Shown: positions 10,386 to 23,133, counted from the first letter of the stretch. The stretch: DNA of 64,000 nucleotides from Sialis fuliginosa (GCA_961205875.1 OY540816.1:4164701-4228700); one strand, 5' to 3'. Translations and numbers: made by a program. The notes: a model not told the origin generated them from the sequence alone.

Positions 10386-10752
10386 CCCCCCCCCCCTCCT
10401 TGCGTACGCGCCTGCATGTCATTAAATAATGTAGCTCTAAAAAAAGCTGCGTGAGAAAAAAATCGGATATCAAACCTAAAAAAGTATTTTGAAGCTAAAA
10501 CTCTAAGTTTTTGGATATAATAATAACAGAAATAGATTTTGTATAAAAAATGCTTAACCCCATGACCTTTACCAAGGTTTGCTTTATAACTCTGATCTAC
10601 AAAAATCACTGACAAGTGGAGGTTTCAATCTATAAAATATTTATTTATATACCTAATTACAGATATTTGTCAAATTCCATTTTTTCCAAAAATATTTATG
10701 AGTTTACTAGCGTATTACGCACTAATTATAATAATATGTATTTTATACAATA

Positions 10753-11833
10753 CTAGCGCATTGGCCCGGTGTTACCCGGGGATATTAATTTAATTAAACA
10801 TAAAGTAATTATGCCCACCCGACATGCCCACCCAACATGCTAACAACACACGGTTCACCACGAATTGTTTTTTCTGGCTTCATGAAATTTACCCAAAATA
10901 TCCACAAATTATACACCTAAACTTAACCTATCCGTTAGTGAAAACCGGAATAAAATCCAATCAGTAGTTATTGAAAAAATCGTGTAAAATTATATTTTTA
11001 TATAATATTTGTAGGTATCATGATTCAAACTGATAGTGCGAGAGCTGATGACATATTTTTCTGCCCCATCTGAGCACTAGGCAGACTTACGGAAATCGTT
11101 TATTCATGTGTTGTACATCATGGGAAAAATAGTCCCAACCCCCATACCCGGGGATAAAGGGGTTTAATTCCTTAGTGAACATGTAAAGAAAAAGTGCATT
11201 TTTGCCCCATGTGAGCACTAATAAAATCACCACAGGGAGTTAGTTTATGAAATGTTAGATAGTGAAAGTGCAATGGGCAGACGCGTAGGGTGGGGATAAG
11301 GGGCAGGCAGACGCACTCAAAGATGCAATATTTTTTTTGAAAATTGCCCCATTTGAGCATTGATGAATTTTGGAGGGATGGCAGTTTTTGATCTGTAGAT
11401 GATCGAAAAAACAAAGGCAGACGCGTAGGATGGGGATAAGGGACGGGCAGACGCGCTCAAACATGCAATTTTTTTAATGAAAATTATATAAATATAAATT
11501 AACTATATAAATATGTCATCAGCTCTCGCACTATGATATTCACATATAGTAATTGTTTTCAGCGTCTTATATTCCATGGCTACTGTGTTTTTATATAACT
11601 GACAGTTCTAAGCTCTGACATCATAGAAACAAAAGACGCTGTGCAAAAGATTCTGTTTAATATTTTGATGTTAAATCTTAGATTTTCATAAAATATTATT
11701 AGCCACGATACTGCTCGTAAAAATATCTAACTATTGGTGAAAACCGCATTGAAATCGGTTCAGTAATTCCGGAGTCTATAAGTCACACACAAACGAACAT
11801 TCATTTTTAATAAAAATTTTTTATATATATAGA
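10753..11833 (-). mobile_element. Helitron, family 2 (non-autonomous)
   Basis: On the minus strand it starts A|TCTATATATATAAAAA and ends GCGCTAG|T. A 3' hairpin (CCCGG-GTAACA-CCGGG) precedes the CTAG. No Rep/helicase is present. The interior has diverged tandem units. Confidence 0.75.
11140..11470. repeat. Diverged internal duplication in Helitron 2
   Basis: Segments containing GGCAGACGCGTAGGGTGGGG, then ATGCAAT, then TTGCCCCATTTGAGCA recur at roughly 130-180-bp intervals. Overlapping short reading frames here are artefacts of the repeat. Confidence 0.6.
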
Positions 11834-12134
11834 TACATTTTATTTTTCACATTTAAAGGGAAGTATAATTGCATTAAAATTACTTGTCAAATTTTACATT
11901 TATTAAAATTTAAACTATGATTACTTTTCCATATTTACATATCAATATCAACCGGAATCATACCTTAATATAGTAAATAATATATTGAATTCTTATCTTC
12001 AGGTAATAGTGACATAATAAACACGTTTATGTAAATATTAGTAGGGGAGAACCGCTATGAAACGGACATTTGAGATTAACGCAATTTTTGTTATTATTAA
12101 AATTACAAATATTAAAAATAAACAACGTTATTAT
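11834..12134. other. AT-rich intergenic DNA
   Basis: No feature recognised. Confidence 0.45.
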
Positions 12135-12420
12135 ACAGGCTGATTCAGTACTGTCGTTCCAAACTTGAACACTAAATTGAGAAAAATATTTTCAGCAAAA
12201 AACATTATATGAACATGTGTCCGAAAATTTTTCGTGAGGAGGCTACAGCCCTCCGTAGATTGTAGTCAAATTAGTTTTTATTTAATATCTTGGGAACCCA
12301 TTGTGTTACAGTTATGAAATTTGCTACAGAGTTTAGTATTAATAAGTGTTATTTATTTTCGGTATCAACCAATAGTAATTAAGATCAGGGGTGTATGGGG
12401 TCAGTGGGCCCATCGATTTT
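12135..12420. mobile_element. Fragment of the CATGTGTCCGGA inverted-repeat family
   Basis: It contains AACATGTGTCCGAAAAT, CATTGTGTTACAGTTATGAA and a segment ending in GGGGTCAGTGGGCCCAT, matching parts of 20532-21406 and 31579-32465. Ends are not preserved. Confidence 0.6.
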
Positions 12421-12825
12421 TATCTAGTACTTTTCTGTTCTTTAATTTTTTCCTGAGTTGAGTACTTACATATATAAGATTGTATGACACAAAATATACT
12501 TTGTTCATTTATCATAGGATTAACGGTTTTCGAGAAATATTGATGCAAAAGAAAGTATGCAGAATTTTACTTAATACGGATGCTTCAATTTACAAAAAAA
12601 TAAATATATATTCTTGTATTATAAAGGTAAGAAAAAAATTCATTTAAATATAACTCCTAATGTAATAAACCATATCTACTATTTATTATATTTAAGTCAT
12701 TTTAATTTAATTTTTACTACTTAAATAAACGCCTGTTTGATACAGAACAGAACATCTGTCCGATTTAATTCGTAAGAAATATTATATTTATACTAAAGAA
12801 TTAATAATAATAATATATATAATAA

Positions 12826-13673
12826 CTAGATGGGCCCGCGCGGCTTCGCCCGCGTGGACTACGGAATTATTGTTTAGGATTTTTGAAAAATATAGTTGAA
12901 TTAAGTACAAACACGATTAATTATTATCGTAATAATAACTAGTTAAAACCTAACGTACCTAAAAAAAAAAACAAATCAGAACAAAAATTACAAATAATTT
13001 TGTTCTGTTTAAATTTAAAAGTTAATAATTGAAAACAAAATAAACAACTGCCGGCCGAGCGAAGAATATTCTTCTCCCCGCGACACTTCATCATAGTTCG
13101 CGCGAATTGCCGCGAATAATATGTTATTGTATTTATCGTATTTATATTTCACGTTATTTCCTAAACTAAAAGACCAAATTGGATTCTGTAAAGGGCAAAT
13201 TATATCAACATTAAGTACTTATGACGATAAAATAATTTATTTCGATAAGAATTTATGTTTTGCAGGTCATAAGTCCAAGTAAACTAAACCCAAATATTTT
13301 AAATTTTCTTTGTAATATAAAAGCAGTCATTGTCGCTTAAATATAAAAGTTAGACGTATGGTGTCGCTAACTTTATTGTAGATCTTTTGATTCTACACAG
13401 TTCTTTAACACAGTATTTTGTTCAATATTGAACGGTTTAGGCAGCGTATTGCAAAACAGCGCGCCGACGGCAAATTTTTTTCCGACTTGATGTACTATTA
13501 TTGTCACTGCTTTGTTGTTATGTTACCTAACGTATAGCTTATAACCTGGCCAGAGAACGTACCTATGCATTAAAAAAGAAACCAAGTAAATCGGATAAGT
13601 GGTTCTCGAGTGATAAGCGCACTAACGGACAGACAGACAGACAGAGAGACGTTGAGCTTTATATATATTAAGA
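12826..13673 (-). mobile_element. Helitron, family 1, copy 2
   Basis: Minus-strand copy of the 608-1616 family: it starts TCTTAATATATATAAAGC and ends CTAG|T, with the same GC-rich 3' hairpin. It shares ACTACGGAATTATTGTTTAG and a CTGT microsatellite. The 5' flank is G rather than A, so that end may be slightly altered. Confidence 0.78.
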
Positions 13674-14677
13674 CTAATAATAAATTTCATTGCACTCCGA
13701 ATTTATTCTATTTAAATCCCTTCGTTGCATATACTATAAATATACCTAGTTAATGTGCAATTTTTACAATACTTTAAAAGTCAAGTAGTGGGCCAAATGT
13801 CTATTTTTTTTTACTAATACGCATATTTCAGGAAAAGCAGAGGATATGGAGGTCCTAATGACAAAAGTTATATGAACTAAAAGAGAAATTCCTAAATGCT
13901 GGAGGCGCCTCCACTTTGAATGGTGTCATGAGTTCATTAGTTTTATTTATTTATTTTTATGATTTAATTAAAGAAAACATCAGTTTCTATCATTGAGATC
14001 TGAAATTATTACGTTCTGAAGGCTTGACATAATTTATTAATTTGTTAATTAATTCAATCTTGTTTAAAAACAAATAATAATATTTACCGCGACCTAACAT
14101 TTGATTCGTTTTATGTTAAAGCACTTAAAGATATTGTTAACTACCATTCACGTACTTTATTACCGGATTTCAAAATTAAATATGTTTGTTAATTTGTTTA
14201 TTAGTAAAGCAACAAAATTACAAGTAATTTGTATACGTATGACGTCATAGAGGTAATTAAATTTCTCCGATAATATTTACTATTGAAAACTGATGAAAAT
14301 GACACGTTTATGACACCAAAACGCATTCAAAATATCAGCAGTGTATTTTGAAACAAACTCTAAAAATAATAACAATCTTAGATCGTGACATTTTCTAACA
14401 ACAACTAATGTAACAGATTTGTATAGCAGTGATTCTGAAACTATTTTATATTTTATTTGGAAATTACTGAATAACAACACAGATCCGGCTTTTGCAAATA
14501 TGGCGCACAGGGCGAGATTTACCCCCCCCCCCCCCCTTCCCTTCAAGATGATCAGTTCATTCAAGTCGACAATTAAAAATACATTTCTTTATTCTAATAA
14601 TTAAAAAAATGTTTTTTTGAATGATGCAATTTTTTAAACTAAAATTAGCAAACACAAATGGGTCTTAAATAATAGGA
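13674..14677. other. AT-rich intergenic DNA with a poly-C run
   Basis: No gene recognised. A C-run is at 14521-14536. Confidence 0.45.
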
Positions 14678-15220
14678 ATAGGCATGATACCTAATTTTTA
14701 AAAAACTATTTTATGATGATCTTACGTGTCTCTTATTTCCAAAAAAATACTTATTTCTGCAGAAAATAAAGGTTGAATCACAAAAATTTACTCTTTTAAA
14801 ACTAATTTTGAATTTGACGCCAAAACACTCGCAAGTGTCATGGCGCATTTTTGACGTCACGCCTATGTAAACACTCCTTGTCAACTATAATAAATCCTTG
14901 TTCTATCGCTAATGTTTCTCGGTTTTAGTTTTGGTAACACAAAACTGAACAAATTGATAATTTAAAACCACAAAATAATTTATAAACAGTGCAGATATTA
15001 ATGAAACAAAAATGACGTTTACGTAGCCGTGACGTCATCCACTCTGACTAGTGTTTTATCAAACATGGCGGATTGCTGTATTTTGCGTTTTTATTTTAAC
15101 AATAATCATATTAATCTCGCTTTTAATATAAAAATAAATACATTTTTTAGAATCTTTTTAACTTATTTCATTATTTAAAATCATAATTTCAGTGATACTT
15201 TGTTACTGGCATAATGCCTA
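14678..15220. mobile_element. Inverted-end MITE, ATAGGCATGATACC family, copy 1
   Basis: The ends ATAGGCATGATACC and GGCATAATGCCTAT face each other. The whole unit reappears inverted at 46990-47532, with long shared stretches such as CGTTTACGTAGCCGTGACGT. No reading frame is conserved. Autonomous parent not identified. Confidence 0.72.
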
Positions 15221-15543
15221 TTGTTTAATATTAGCAAATTTTTAATCTGTGCCCTTACGCGAAATCGTAGAATACTTTTTTGTTCTCTATAACATTTTTA
15301 AGAAATTTAAAAAACGCCATTTTCGGTGATTTTTGAGCATTTTTGAACAAACTTTGATTCATCATATCTCCGAAACAAATAAGCGTAGTGAGTTTATTAT
15401 TTTTAAATTTGGATCACAGATAAAGTGTAAAACGTAAAAGATTGTACATGTGTGATGTCTGCCTTTCCTAATGCCTTTTATAACTCTGGCGGCTGGCCGA
15501 ACCGTACTGTTAATAATTTTTACAAGAATTTGAAGAATTTTTT

Positions 15544-15932
15544 CATGGCTTCGAACCGTTATTTTTTTCGTTTCGGTTTTCGTTCCAGTTCGAGTAAAAA
15601 ATATATTTCGGTTCGGTTCCGGTTTTCGTTCCGCAAAAAATAACGGTTTTACCGGTTTTTTCGGTTTTCGGTTCAGCTCCGAGTGATTAATTAAATAAAA
15701 ATTATTTGTATTAAAAAAAAATGTTTGTACCATAATTTAGAATATTTTATGGTACTTGTATGATAGTCCGAACGATAATTGAAGTTGGAAATAAGATCAT
15801 GTTAACGCGAGTATTTTGACATGTACTGAACCGTTAAAACCGATATTTTTATTTCGGTTCTGTTCCGGTTTTCGTTCCGGTAAAAAAAAACGGTTTTTCC
15901 GGTTTTCGGTTCAGTTTCGGTTCGAAGCCCTG
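15544..15932. mobile_element. Small hAT element (389 bp)
   Basis: It has an exact 8-bp duplication AATTTTTT (15536-15543, 15933-15940). Ends CATGGCTTCGAACCG and CAGGGCTTCGAACCG are inverted. Both subterminal regions are dense in GGTTTTCGGTTC-like motifs, plausible transposase-binding arrays. No transposase. Confidence 0.85.
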
Positions 15933-15940
15933 AATTTTTT

Positions 15941-16507
15941 AAAGAAAAATAGATAGTTTGAAAAAAAATAAACACCAACCTTTAACTCTTGTACTAAAAT
16001 AACTTATTAAAGGATTTCGGGTTGCTGAATCAGGATTTGTTAGTATGCAGCTGTCAAAAAATCAATTTTTCTTAAAAAAAATTATTTTTTATTAAAATTG
16101 TATATTTTTAGCAAAATATAAAGATAAAAAAGTTGACATTAGGATATTAGAAATCTAATATTCATAATACAAAGGTGAGTTTTTTTTCTGACCAATTCCA
16201 TTAAAATTTTTCATATACATATTAAAAAAAATATTCACATAAACTATATGGAAACAATAAATAATCAGTATTCAAGTATTTATAATCATACCGTGTTGGG
16301 TAGTTGATTGTGTGGACCTAAAGGGTCTCATCCCACCCCAAGCTTGTTTTGAATTTGAAATAAAAAATTATTTTTGTCCCACTGTCTTGTCTGGCGCCCC
16401 GGGAAGTCGCTCTGCCCCCCCTCCCCCCTCCTAAACCCGTCACTGAATGTAACTTGTCGTTAACTCGTCAGTTTTAGAACGGAAATTTCACTACCTATGT
16501 ATAATAT
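15941..16507. other. AT-rich DNA with a probable hAT terminus
   Basis: Around 16420-16450 the sequence reads CCTAAACCCGTCACTG, typical of a right hAT end, but I find no matching left end, so it is a relic at best. Confidence 0.4.
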
Positions 16508-16753
16508 CAGGGTGTCCACTGGTTTTTGGAAATAAAATTCCCTGACTTTTCCCTGACTGGGGGGCCCCGGAGCAAGAATGTGCAGAAATAATATATTTGA
16601 AGACCCTTTTTTTTTTTTTTGGTCATAACTTGAAAATTTTACACTTGTTATTATTTTTCTTTTTTTTCCCTGACTTTCTAAAAAAGTTATAAATTCCCTG
16701 ACTTTTCAGAATTTTCAGTAAATTCCCTGACTTTCCAGAAAGTGGACACCCTG
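16508..16753. mobile_element. hAT-like MITE with 5-bp duplication, copy 1 (246 bp)
   Basis: CAGGGTGTCCACT ends are inverted, with a 5-bp duplication AATAT (16503-16507, 16754-16758). The interior repeats ATTCCCTGACTTT several times. Copy 2 is at 38119-39409. Five-base duplications with CAGGG ends fit a minority hAT group rather than the usual 8-bp type. Confidence 0.78.
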
Positions 16754-18074
16754 AATATGTAACTTCAGAACTTTATTATTACATATGTATTTACATCAAC
16801 ATTTTTCATATTACAACAGAATGTTAAGAATGTCTAACATATTTGGTTGAGCTTAATCAATATTAATATATAAATCTGTAGGCCCTATATTTTGGCAGTA
16901 TAATCCATTAAAACATTTATCTGTCTGTGTGTTTGTTTGTTTGTTTCTATTTGATACGAAAACTACTGAACCGAATTTAATGGGATTACTGAACGATGTT
17001 GACTGTTTGAAAAATCTAAGACCAAAGAATTTGTTCGGGGTAAGCTATATTATGATAATTTAATTAGGGAAGGCCCGTATTAAGGAAAAGTTACAATTGC
17101 TATTTTATTATAAAAATATATAAAAATGAAAAGAATGTTGATGTAATAAAACTAAAAATTTATATTGAATTAATTAGACAAGGCATTTATGTAAACATTT
17201 TATTGCTAATTTACTATAGTAGATATGGTCATGGGCGTAGCCAAGATTATGTTCAGGGGGGGGGGCAATTTTATTTTTAAATCTATTTAGTCGGCGTATT
17301 TTGCCTAGGATCCCGAGATAAAGGGTGAGGGGGGGGGGGGGGGGGGCTCGAACAGCTGGTAGTTAAACTTTTTGAGCGTTAATGAGCAAATAAGCTCTCA
17401 CAAAAATCTTTTCAATGGGCCTCACAGTTTTGGCGCCTCGGGCTTCGTAATGTGTAAGTACGGCTCTGTTAAATGACCATTAATTTAAATAAAATTTGGT
17501 AAATCCTTTTTTTCTTAAATTAAATTCTATCGTTTCGTTGCAACTTTGAACTTTAGCTCGTGAAATTCCGTGATTTTCATTAATTTGATAAATCAGTTTT
17601 TCGGTGTGTTCTTGATTATTATCGAGGAATTGTAAAAAGGCTATGAAAAATTAACATTTTCATTGTTTATTATATTTGCAAAAAATAACAATGAAAAGTA
17701 ATTATTATTTTTCATCTGTTCTGTTATTTTCGCCATATTTTTTTCAATCAATTAAATTTATAGCGCATATCTTTTTGAAGACAAAATCCTCTACAAAAAG
17801 GTAATGCCATGAATAGTTTACCCGCTATAGCAAGAGATTGCAATAAAAAGACAATGATACTTAAATTTTCGAATTTAAAATATAGATTTTACCTAGGTAT
17901 ATCAATATTTAGCCAATTAACTGATTCATTTGTTACACTTTGTCTACGAGCTAGGGGGGGGGGGAGTAAGCGCGTGGTATAAAAAACGTAGTGGCGATGC
18001 TAATATGTGACTTGACTAAACGAAGTTAATTAAGTATTATAAGTATACAAATTCATTTATTCACTAAAAACTAG
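16754..18074. other. Repeat-derived DNA with G-runs
   Basis: No gene found. A Helitron-5'-like segment around 16910-17010 has CTGTCTGTGTGTTTG followed by ACTACTGAACCGA. Long G runs lie near 17254, 17328-17346 and 17945. The former resembles GGGCGTAGCC-type hAT debris, but boundaries are not recoverable. Confidence 0.4.
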
Positions 18075-19933
18075 TAGTACGTCTGGTACGTAAAAAAACC
18101 CTGCACTTTTTGATTGGGGTATGACACCTTCTGTGCTCATAGATAATGTTAAAAGAATAATTTTCAGATAGGGAGCCACTTTAAAATCCGTGTAGAACAC
18201 CATTATATCGGCTATTAAAGATAGCCCCCACCGTTTTTATTAAATTGGCTGTATTTCAGCTCCTAGTCATCTGATTTCAATTTTATTTTATTTGTTTTAA
18301 AGTTCTTATTGAGAAGATTATTTTTTGTCATACATTTTTCTCAAAATCTTAAGGGTTCCCCACAATTTTTGAAAATCTGAAAATTTTACTTTTCTTACGA
18401 ACTTAATTTATATATAACTTTTTTATTGTGCCCAATATCATTTTTTTACGTCATATAAAAAAGAAAGACATTTTATTCTGCTTTACATTGATAACAAGAT
18501 AATACTGTTTTAATTAACAACTTCTTTGGAAAAAGCGTGTTAAACTAAGAAAAATAGACTATTTTTGGATCATTCCATGTCAAGTTTACCTTTTATCATA
18601 TGAAATTTTATGTTGGGATCAATTTTCTCATATGGCATAGTTAAAAAATTGAAAAATCTGTCATGGATGTCACTGAACTTTCTTATACAATAAAAAAATG
18701 TAATTGTATCTACTAATATAAAACAAATAATTTTGGCTTACTGATGACAGATATAAAAAAATTAATAGAACATAAACTATAGATAATAACGTTCTCTACA
18801 TTTTTTGTTATGAATATTTCATTCTGTCATGAACTTGTTCAAATAAAATGGAAAAAAATTAAAAATATAATTAAAAAGATTTTTTTTAATTGGTAAGAGA
18901 TACAAAAAAATTAATGCAACATAAACTATAGAAAATGACATACTCTACAACTTTTATTTCAATGATTTATTTCTGCTTTAAACCATTTCAAATATAATTG
19001 AAAAAAACGATTATAACCTCAAAAACTTTTTTGGGAGAAATTGAACATAACATAAATTATAAATAATAATATTCTAAACAAATTTTTCTTTAAACATTTT
19101 CTTCCAACACGTACCGTTTCAGAAATAATTCGAATAATTATAAAAATTACAGTAAACATCCGTTTCCGGTTTTAAAAAAATCAGGTTTTCTTTCTTAAAA
19201 CAAATTAATCCTAAATATAAAATTTTACCCCTTTATGTACTATCATTTTTGGTTACAACGTTTACAGACAAACAGATACACACACAGACAGACAGACAGA
19301 CATGGTGATAAAAATAGTCAGAATTGATTCAGGGAAGGTATAAATGGACATTTCCATCAAAATCTCGAATCCGAGAAACCAATACACAATAAACTTGACT
19401 TGGAATGATCCAAAAATAATCTATTTTTCTTATATTAGTTTAACACGCTATTTCCAAAGAAGTTGTTAATTAAAACAGTATTATCTCGTTATCAATGGAA
19501 CGCAGACAAAAATGTCTTTCTTTTTTATATGAAGTAAAAAAATGATATTGGGCACAATATAACAATTAAATTAAAAGTTATATAACAATTAAGTTTGTAA
19601 GAAAAGTGAAATCTTCAGATTTCGGAAAATTGTGGGGAACCCTTAAGATTGAGAGAAAAATGAATAATGATAAAAACTATTTTTTTTAATAAGAACTTTA
19701 AAATAAACAAAATAAAATTGAAATCAGATGATTAGGAGCTGAGATACAGCCAATTTAATAAAAACCGTGAGGGCCATCTTTAATAGCTGATATAATGATG
19801 TTCTACACGGATTTTAAAGTGGCTCTCTATCTGAAAATGTTTCTTTTGACCTTATATATGACCACCGAAAGTGGCATACCCCAATCAAAAAGTGCAGCGT
19901 TTTGGCTTTATTTGCCACGAACCAGACGTACTA
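18075..19933. mobile_element. Element with about 600-bp inverted repeats
   Basis: The left end TAGTACGTCTGGT and its mirror at the right bound two long inverted arms (about 18075-18690 and 19330-19933), both carrying TTCTACACGGATTTTAAAGT or its complement. Flanking TA suggests a TA target. The centre holds a CAGACAGA repeat followed by ATAGTCAGAATTGATTCAGG, a segment shared with other elements here. No transposase. Confidence 0.72.
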
Positions 19934-20150
19934 TAAATATGTACAAGTTAACTTTAAACAAAATAAATCAATGTCACTCGGCACGTGTTTCGACTTCCAT
20001 GAAGTCTTCATCAGACTGAAAATTATTAGGCTCCTGATGAGGACTTGTTGTGAAGTTGAAACACTTGCCGAGTGACAATGTTTTATTGTGGTAAGGTGTA
20101 CACATTTAGTTTAAATTAGTATATCATTTATTGATAAATAGACTATTGTT

Positions 20151-21719
20151 AAGGGGTGTACCGGAATTCCGGCCCCGCCGGAATTAACAATTTTATTCCG
20201 GTTCCGGCTGAAACTAGTAAATTCCGGCTGGATTTTCCGAAATTTAAAAAAATTATACTGCTTTCTACTAAGAAATTCATAGAAAATATACGTTGTATTT
20301 GCTTAAAAAATCAAACATAAATATAATAATTATGATATAACAACATTTTATTAGCAAACATTTTTATGAAACAATCATTTCATAACACAAATGCCGTTTT
20401 TTAACATTTTGTGCAGCAAAAGTATGATTGTAATTATAACATTAATTGACCTTAAAAAATAAGTAATTTTTTTATAATGATATATTAACAAAAATGTCAT
20501 TATATTACGGACATTGAACTGTTTAATTATACAGGGTCATATCAGGTGGAACAAATTTGAACAGTTGATCGAGAAAAATATTTCAAGAAAAAAAGTTCAT
20601 AAACATGTGTCTGGAAATCTTCGCGAGAGAACTACAGACTCTGAAATATTTTGTCTAAAATAAGTTTTTATTAAATGTTTTGAGAACCCATTGTGAAACA
20701 GTTATGAAATTTTATAATCGGTTTAGTATTAAACACGTATTAATATTAAACCGATTATAAAAAGAAAGATCGAGTGAAAATTTTGAAATCGTAGAACCAT
20801 TTTTCTTTAAAAAATGATCACAAAACTTTTCGTATTTTTGACAACTAAAATATATTTGTTAGTCGAGGCGTCAGCCAAAACTACAACTATCACTCGAGTG
20901 CAATATTAAAAAGTCAAGTAAGCTTTGGAAAAAAGAATACTTGATGTTAAAATTTTTATATTTATTAAAATTCGTTGCTTATTTTGTTAATGTATAGCAG
21001 CAATGCTGGCTAGGGAGGGAGGCTGGGCGACTGCCTTGGGTTCCTGTTCAGAAGAGGCGGCGGACGGCCACATGGAGAAAAACTGATTTTTTTAAGAAAA
21101 AAATTAAGAACAAAAAAACTAGATATAACTCAATGGGCCCACTGGTCGGATTGGCCCCATATATCCCTGGTATAAATAATCATTGGTCGATACTGGAAAT
21201 CGATAACACGTATAATATTAAACCGGGTGTCAAATTTAAGTACTGTATCACAATGGGTTCTCAAAATATTAAATAAAAACTAATATGAGATAAAATCTTT
21301 GAGAGTTTGTAGCTGCCTCACGAAGAGATTCCGGACACATGTTTATATGTATTTTTTTCTTAATAAACTGTTCAGGTTTGTTCCACCTGGTATGACTCTT
21401 CCTGTATATCAAAGATTTTTAAAATTTCTAATTGTTATGGTGTAAAAATAAGACTTGTTCTGAATTTTCACTTTCTTATACTACTGTATATGAAATATAC
21501 AATAGTATAAGTAAGTATAGTGAAGCCGATTTTTTTCGAAATCCGGATTTTGATGGAATTATCCATTTTGACCTTCCCTGAATCCATTCTGACTATTTCG
21601 CCATGATGTCTGTGTGTCCGTCTGTCTGTCTGTAAGCGCTGTAACTCAAATACGACAAATCGGGTCGGATTTTTTTTGTGAATTCCGGCGAATCGAAAAT
21701 TCCAGTTTCGGTACACCCC
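20151..21719. mobile_element. Interrupted hAT-like element (AGGGGTGTACCG ends)
   Basis: The left end reads AAGGGGTGTACCGGAATTCC; the right is the mirror of AGGGGTGTACCGAAACTGG. Flanks ACTATTGT and ACTATTAT match at 7 of 8 bases, so an 8-bp duplication is likely. Subterminal GGAATTCCGG-type motifs are repeated. It has been invaded by the 20532-21406 unit and by a CAGACAGA-family segment (about 21468-21660). Confidence 0.62.
20532..21406. mobile_element. CATGTGTCCGGA inverted-repeat element, copy 1
   Basis: The ends CAGGGTCATATCAGGTGGAA and TTCCACCTGGTATGACTC are inverted, with ACATGTGTCYGGAAAT-like motifs in each arm. Copy 2, in opposite orientation and with some flank, is at 31579-32465. No transposase recognised. 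Confidence 0.72.
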
Positions 21720-22552
21720 TACTATTATAAGTTATATTTTTTGTTGCAAAACCATTAGCTTATCAGGTATTCAGATATCAAACATAAATAATTAATAAAA
21801 AGTTAAAATTATTTATTTGTTTGCACGTTAATTCCGCCGATTAAAAACTACTGTTTTAAAAATGTAGAAATGAGATGAACTATTACTGGCTTTGTCTAAC
21901 GTATGTAGTTATTTTTGTCCACAGTCTTTCTCTTTGTGTCATTTCCGTTTTATTGCACAAAAGTTGACGTTGTACAGATTTAAAATAGTTCTAAAGATGA
22001 AGGGAGTATGGTACACAAGATTAAGCTTATTCAAATTGTAGAACTAAGTATTCTTTGTATTTAACATTTAATATTTGGGCGTCAAGAATAAGAAAACTTA
22101 GATTTTAACATTAATAGTCAGTTATGTACAAAATTAACGTGTTTAAATTAATTTTTAAAATTATTTATTTAATAGTCTTATGTCCGGTAAAGGAGCTAGC
22201 AAGCACTTTCAAATGGGGTATCGAACTTATATGACAGTTTTATTGGAGTTTTTGACAGATAATTTCATGCATAGATAGTAAAATTAAAGATATGTAAAGT
22301 ATATTTACTAAAGTGAATTCACTAATTTTGAGTAAAAACGGATATTTTGATATAAGCGTGTGTGGATTATACTGATTGTGAGTGGTTTAAAAATTATGAC
22401 CATTTTTGTAAGAAAATTGGAATATTTTCAACACCTTGTAATTTTCTAATTACAACAAAAAAAAATTATTTTCTGCTAAAAATAGTTTTGGCATATGCTC
22501 TATTATTGCGATATGACATCAAACATTGACAAAATTGTATTATTTATACAGG
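21720..22552. other. AT-rich DNA with a PIF-like MITE fragment
   Basis: No gene seen. At 22181-22262 is a truncated copy of the TGTCCGG PIF-like MITE containing CTAGCAAGCACTTTCAAATG. Confidence 0.5.
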
Positions 22553-23035
22553 CTGTATCAAAACTCTGAACTTTTTTTTTCAAAATTTTCAAATGGCCTA
22601 TATATTTTCACATTTTCGAATTGCCTATTTAATTGTTAACACATTTTATAAACTATGTTCTATACCTAAATCCAGCCTTTAAAAAGTTTATTTGAAGATT
22701 TTTAAAATCTTAACATGTTTTATAAATACAATACAACTTTATCCATAAAACAATTTGCTAGAACTTACAAACTTTAACAACATAAAAATCTAGAAATTAA
22801 ATAAACAAAATGATACACAAAAGTTAATTTTTTTTGTTCAAAATGTCCACCAGCGGCGTTAAGACCTATCATTCAAATTAAATTAAATCTTCAAATAACT
22901 TTTTAACGTCTGGATTAAGGTATAGAACATAGTTTATAAAATGTGTTAAGAATTAAATAGGCAACTCGAAAATGTGAAAATATAGTATAGGTGTTCCATT
23001 TGAAAATTTTGAAAAAAAAATAAGTTCATTTTTGA
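22553..23035. mobile_element. Inverted-repeat element, no transposase
   Basis: Arms 22553-22715 and 22880-23035 are inverted copies, both with GAACATAGTTTATAAAATGT or its complement. The end motif resembles CAGGCTGTATCAAAACTC on the left only, so boundaries are approximate. Confidence 0.6.
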
Positions 23036-23103
23036 AAAATTTTGTTTAATTAATTATCAATATCTAAATATTATTTAGTATAATATATATTAAGGATAAT
23101 CAT

Positions 23104-23133
23104 AGGAGTCTCGGTTTTAAAACCGAGACTCCT
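23104..23133. repeat. 30-bp perfect palindrome
   Basis: AGGAGTCTCGGTTTT is followed immediately by its exact complement. It could be the joined ends of a MITE or a hairpin site; no function inferred. Confidence 0.8.

Noticed and set aside
10138-10425. 95-codon plus-strand frame across the mariner region
   Set aside because: It is the opposite strand of the mariner fragment and the inserted element; the mariner reading is on the minus strand.
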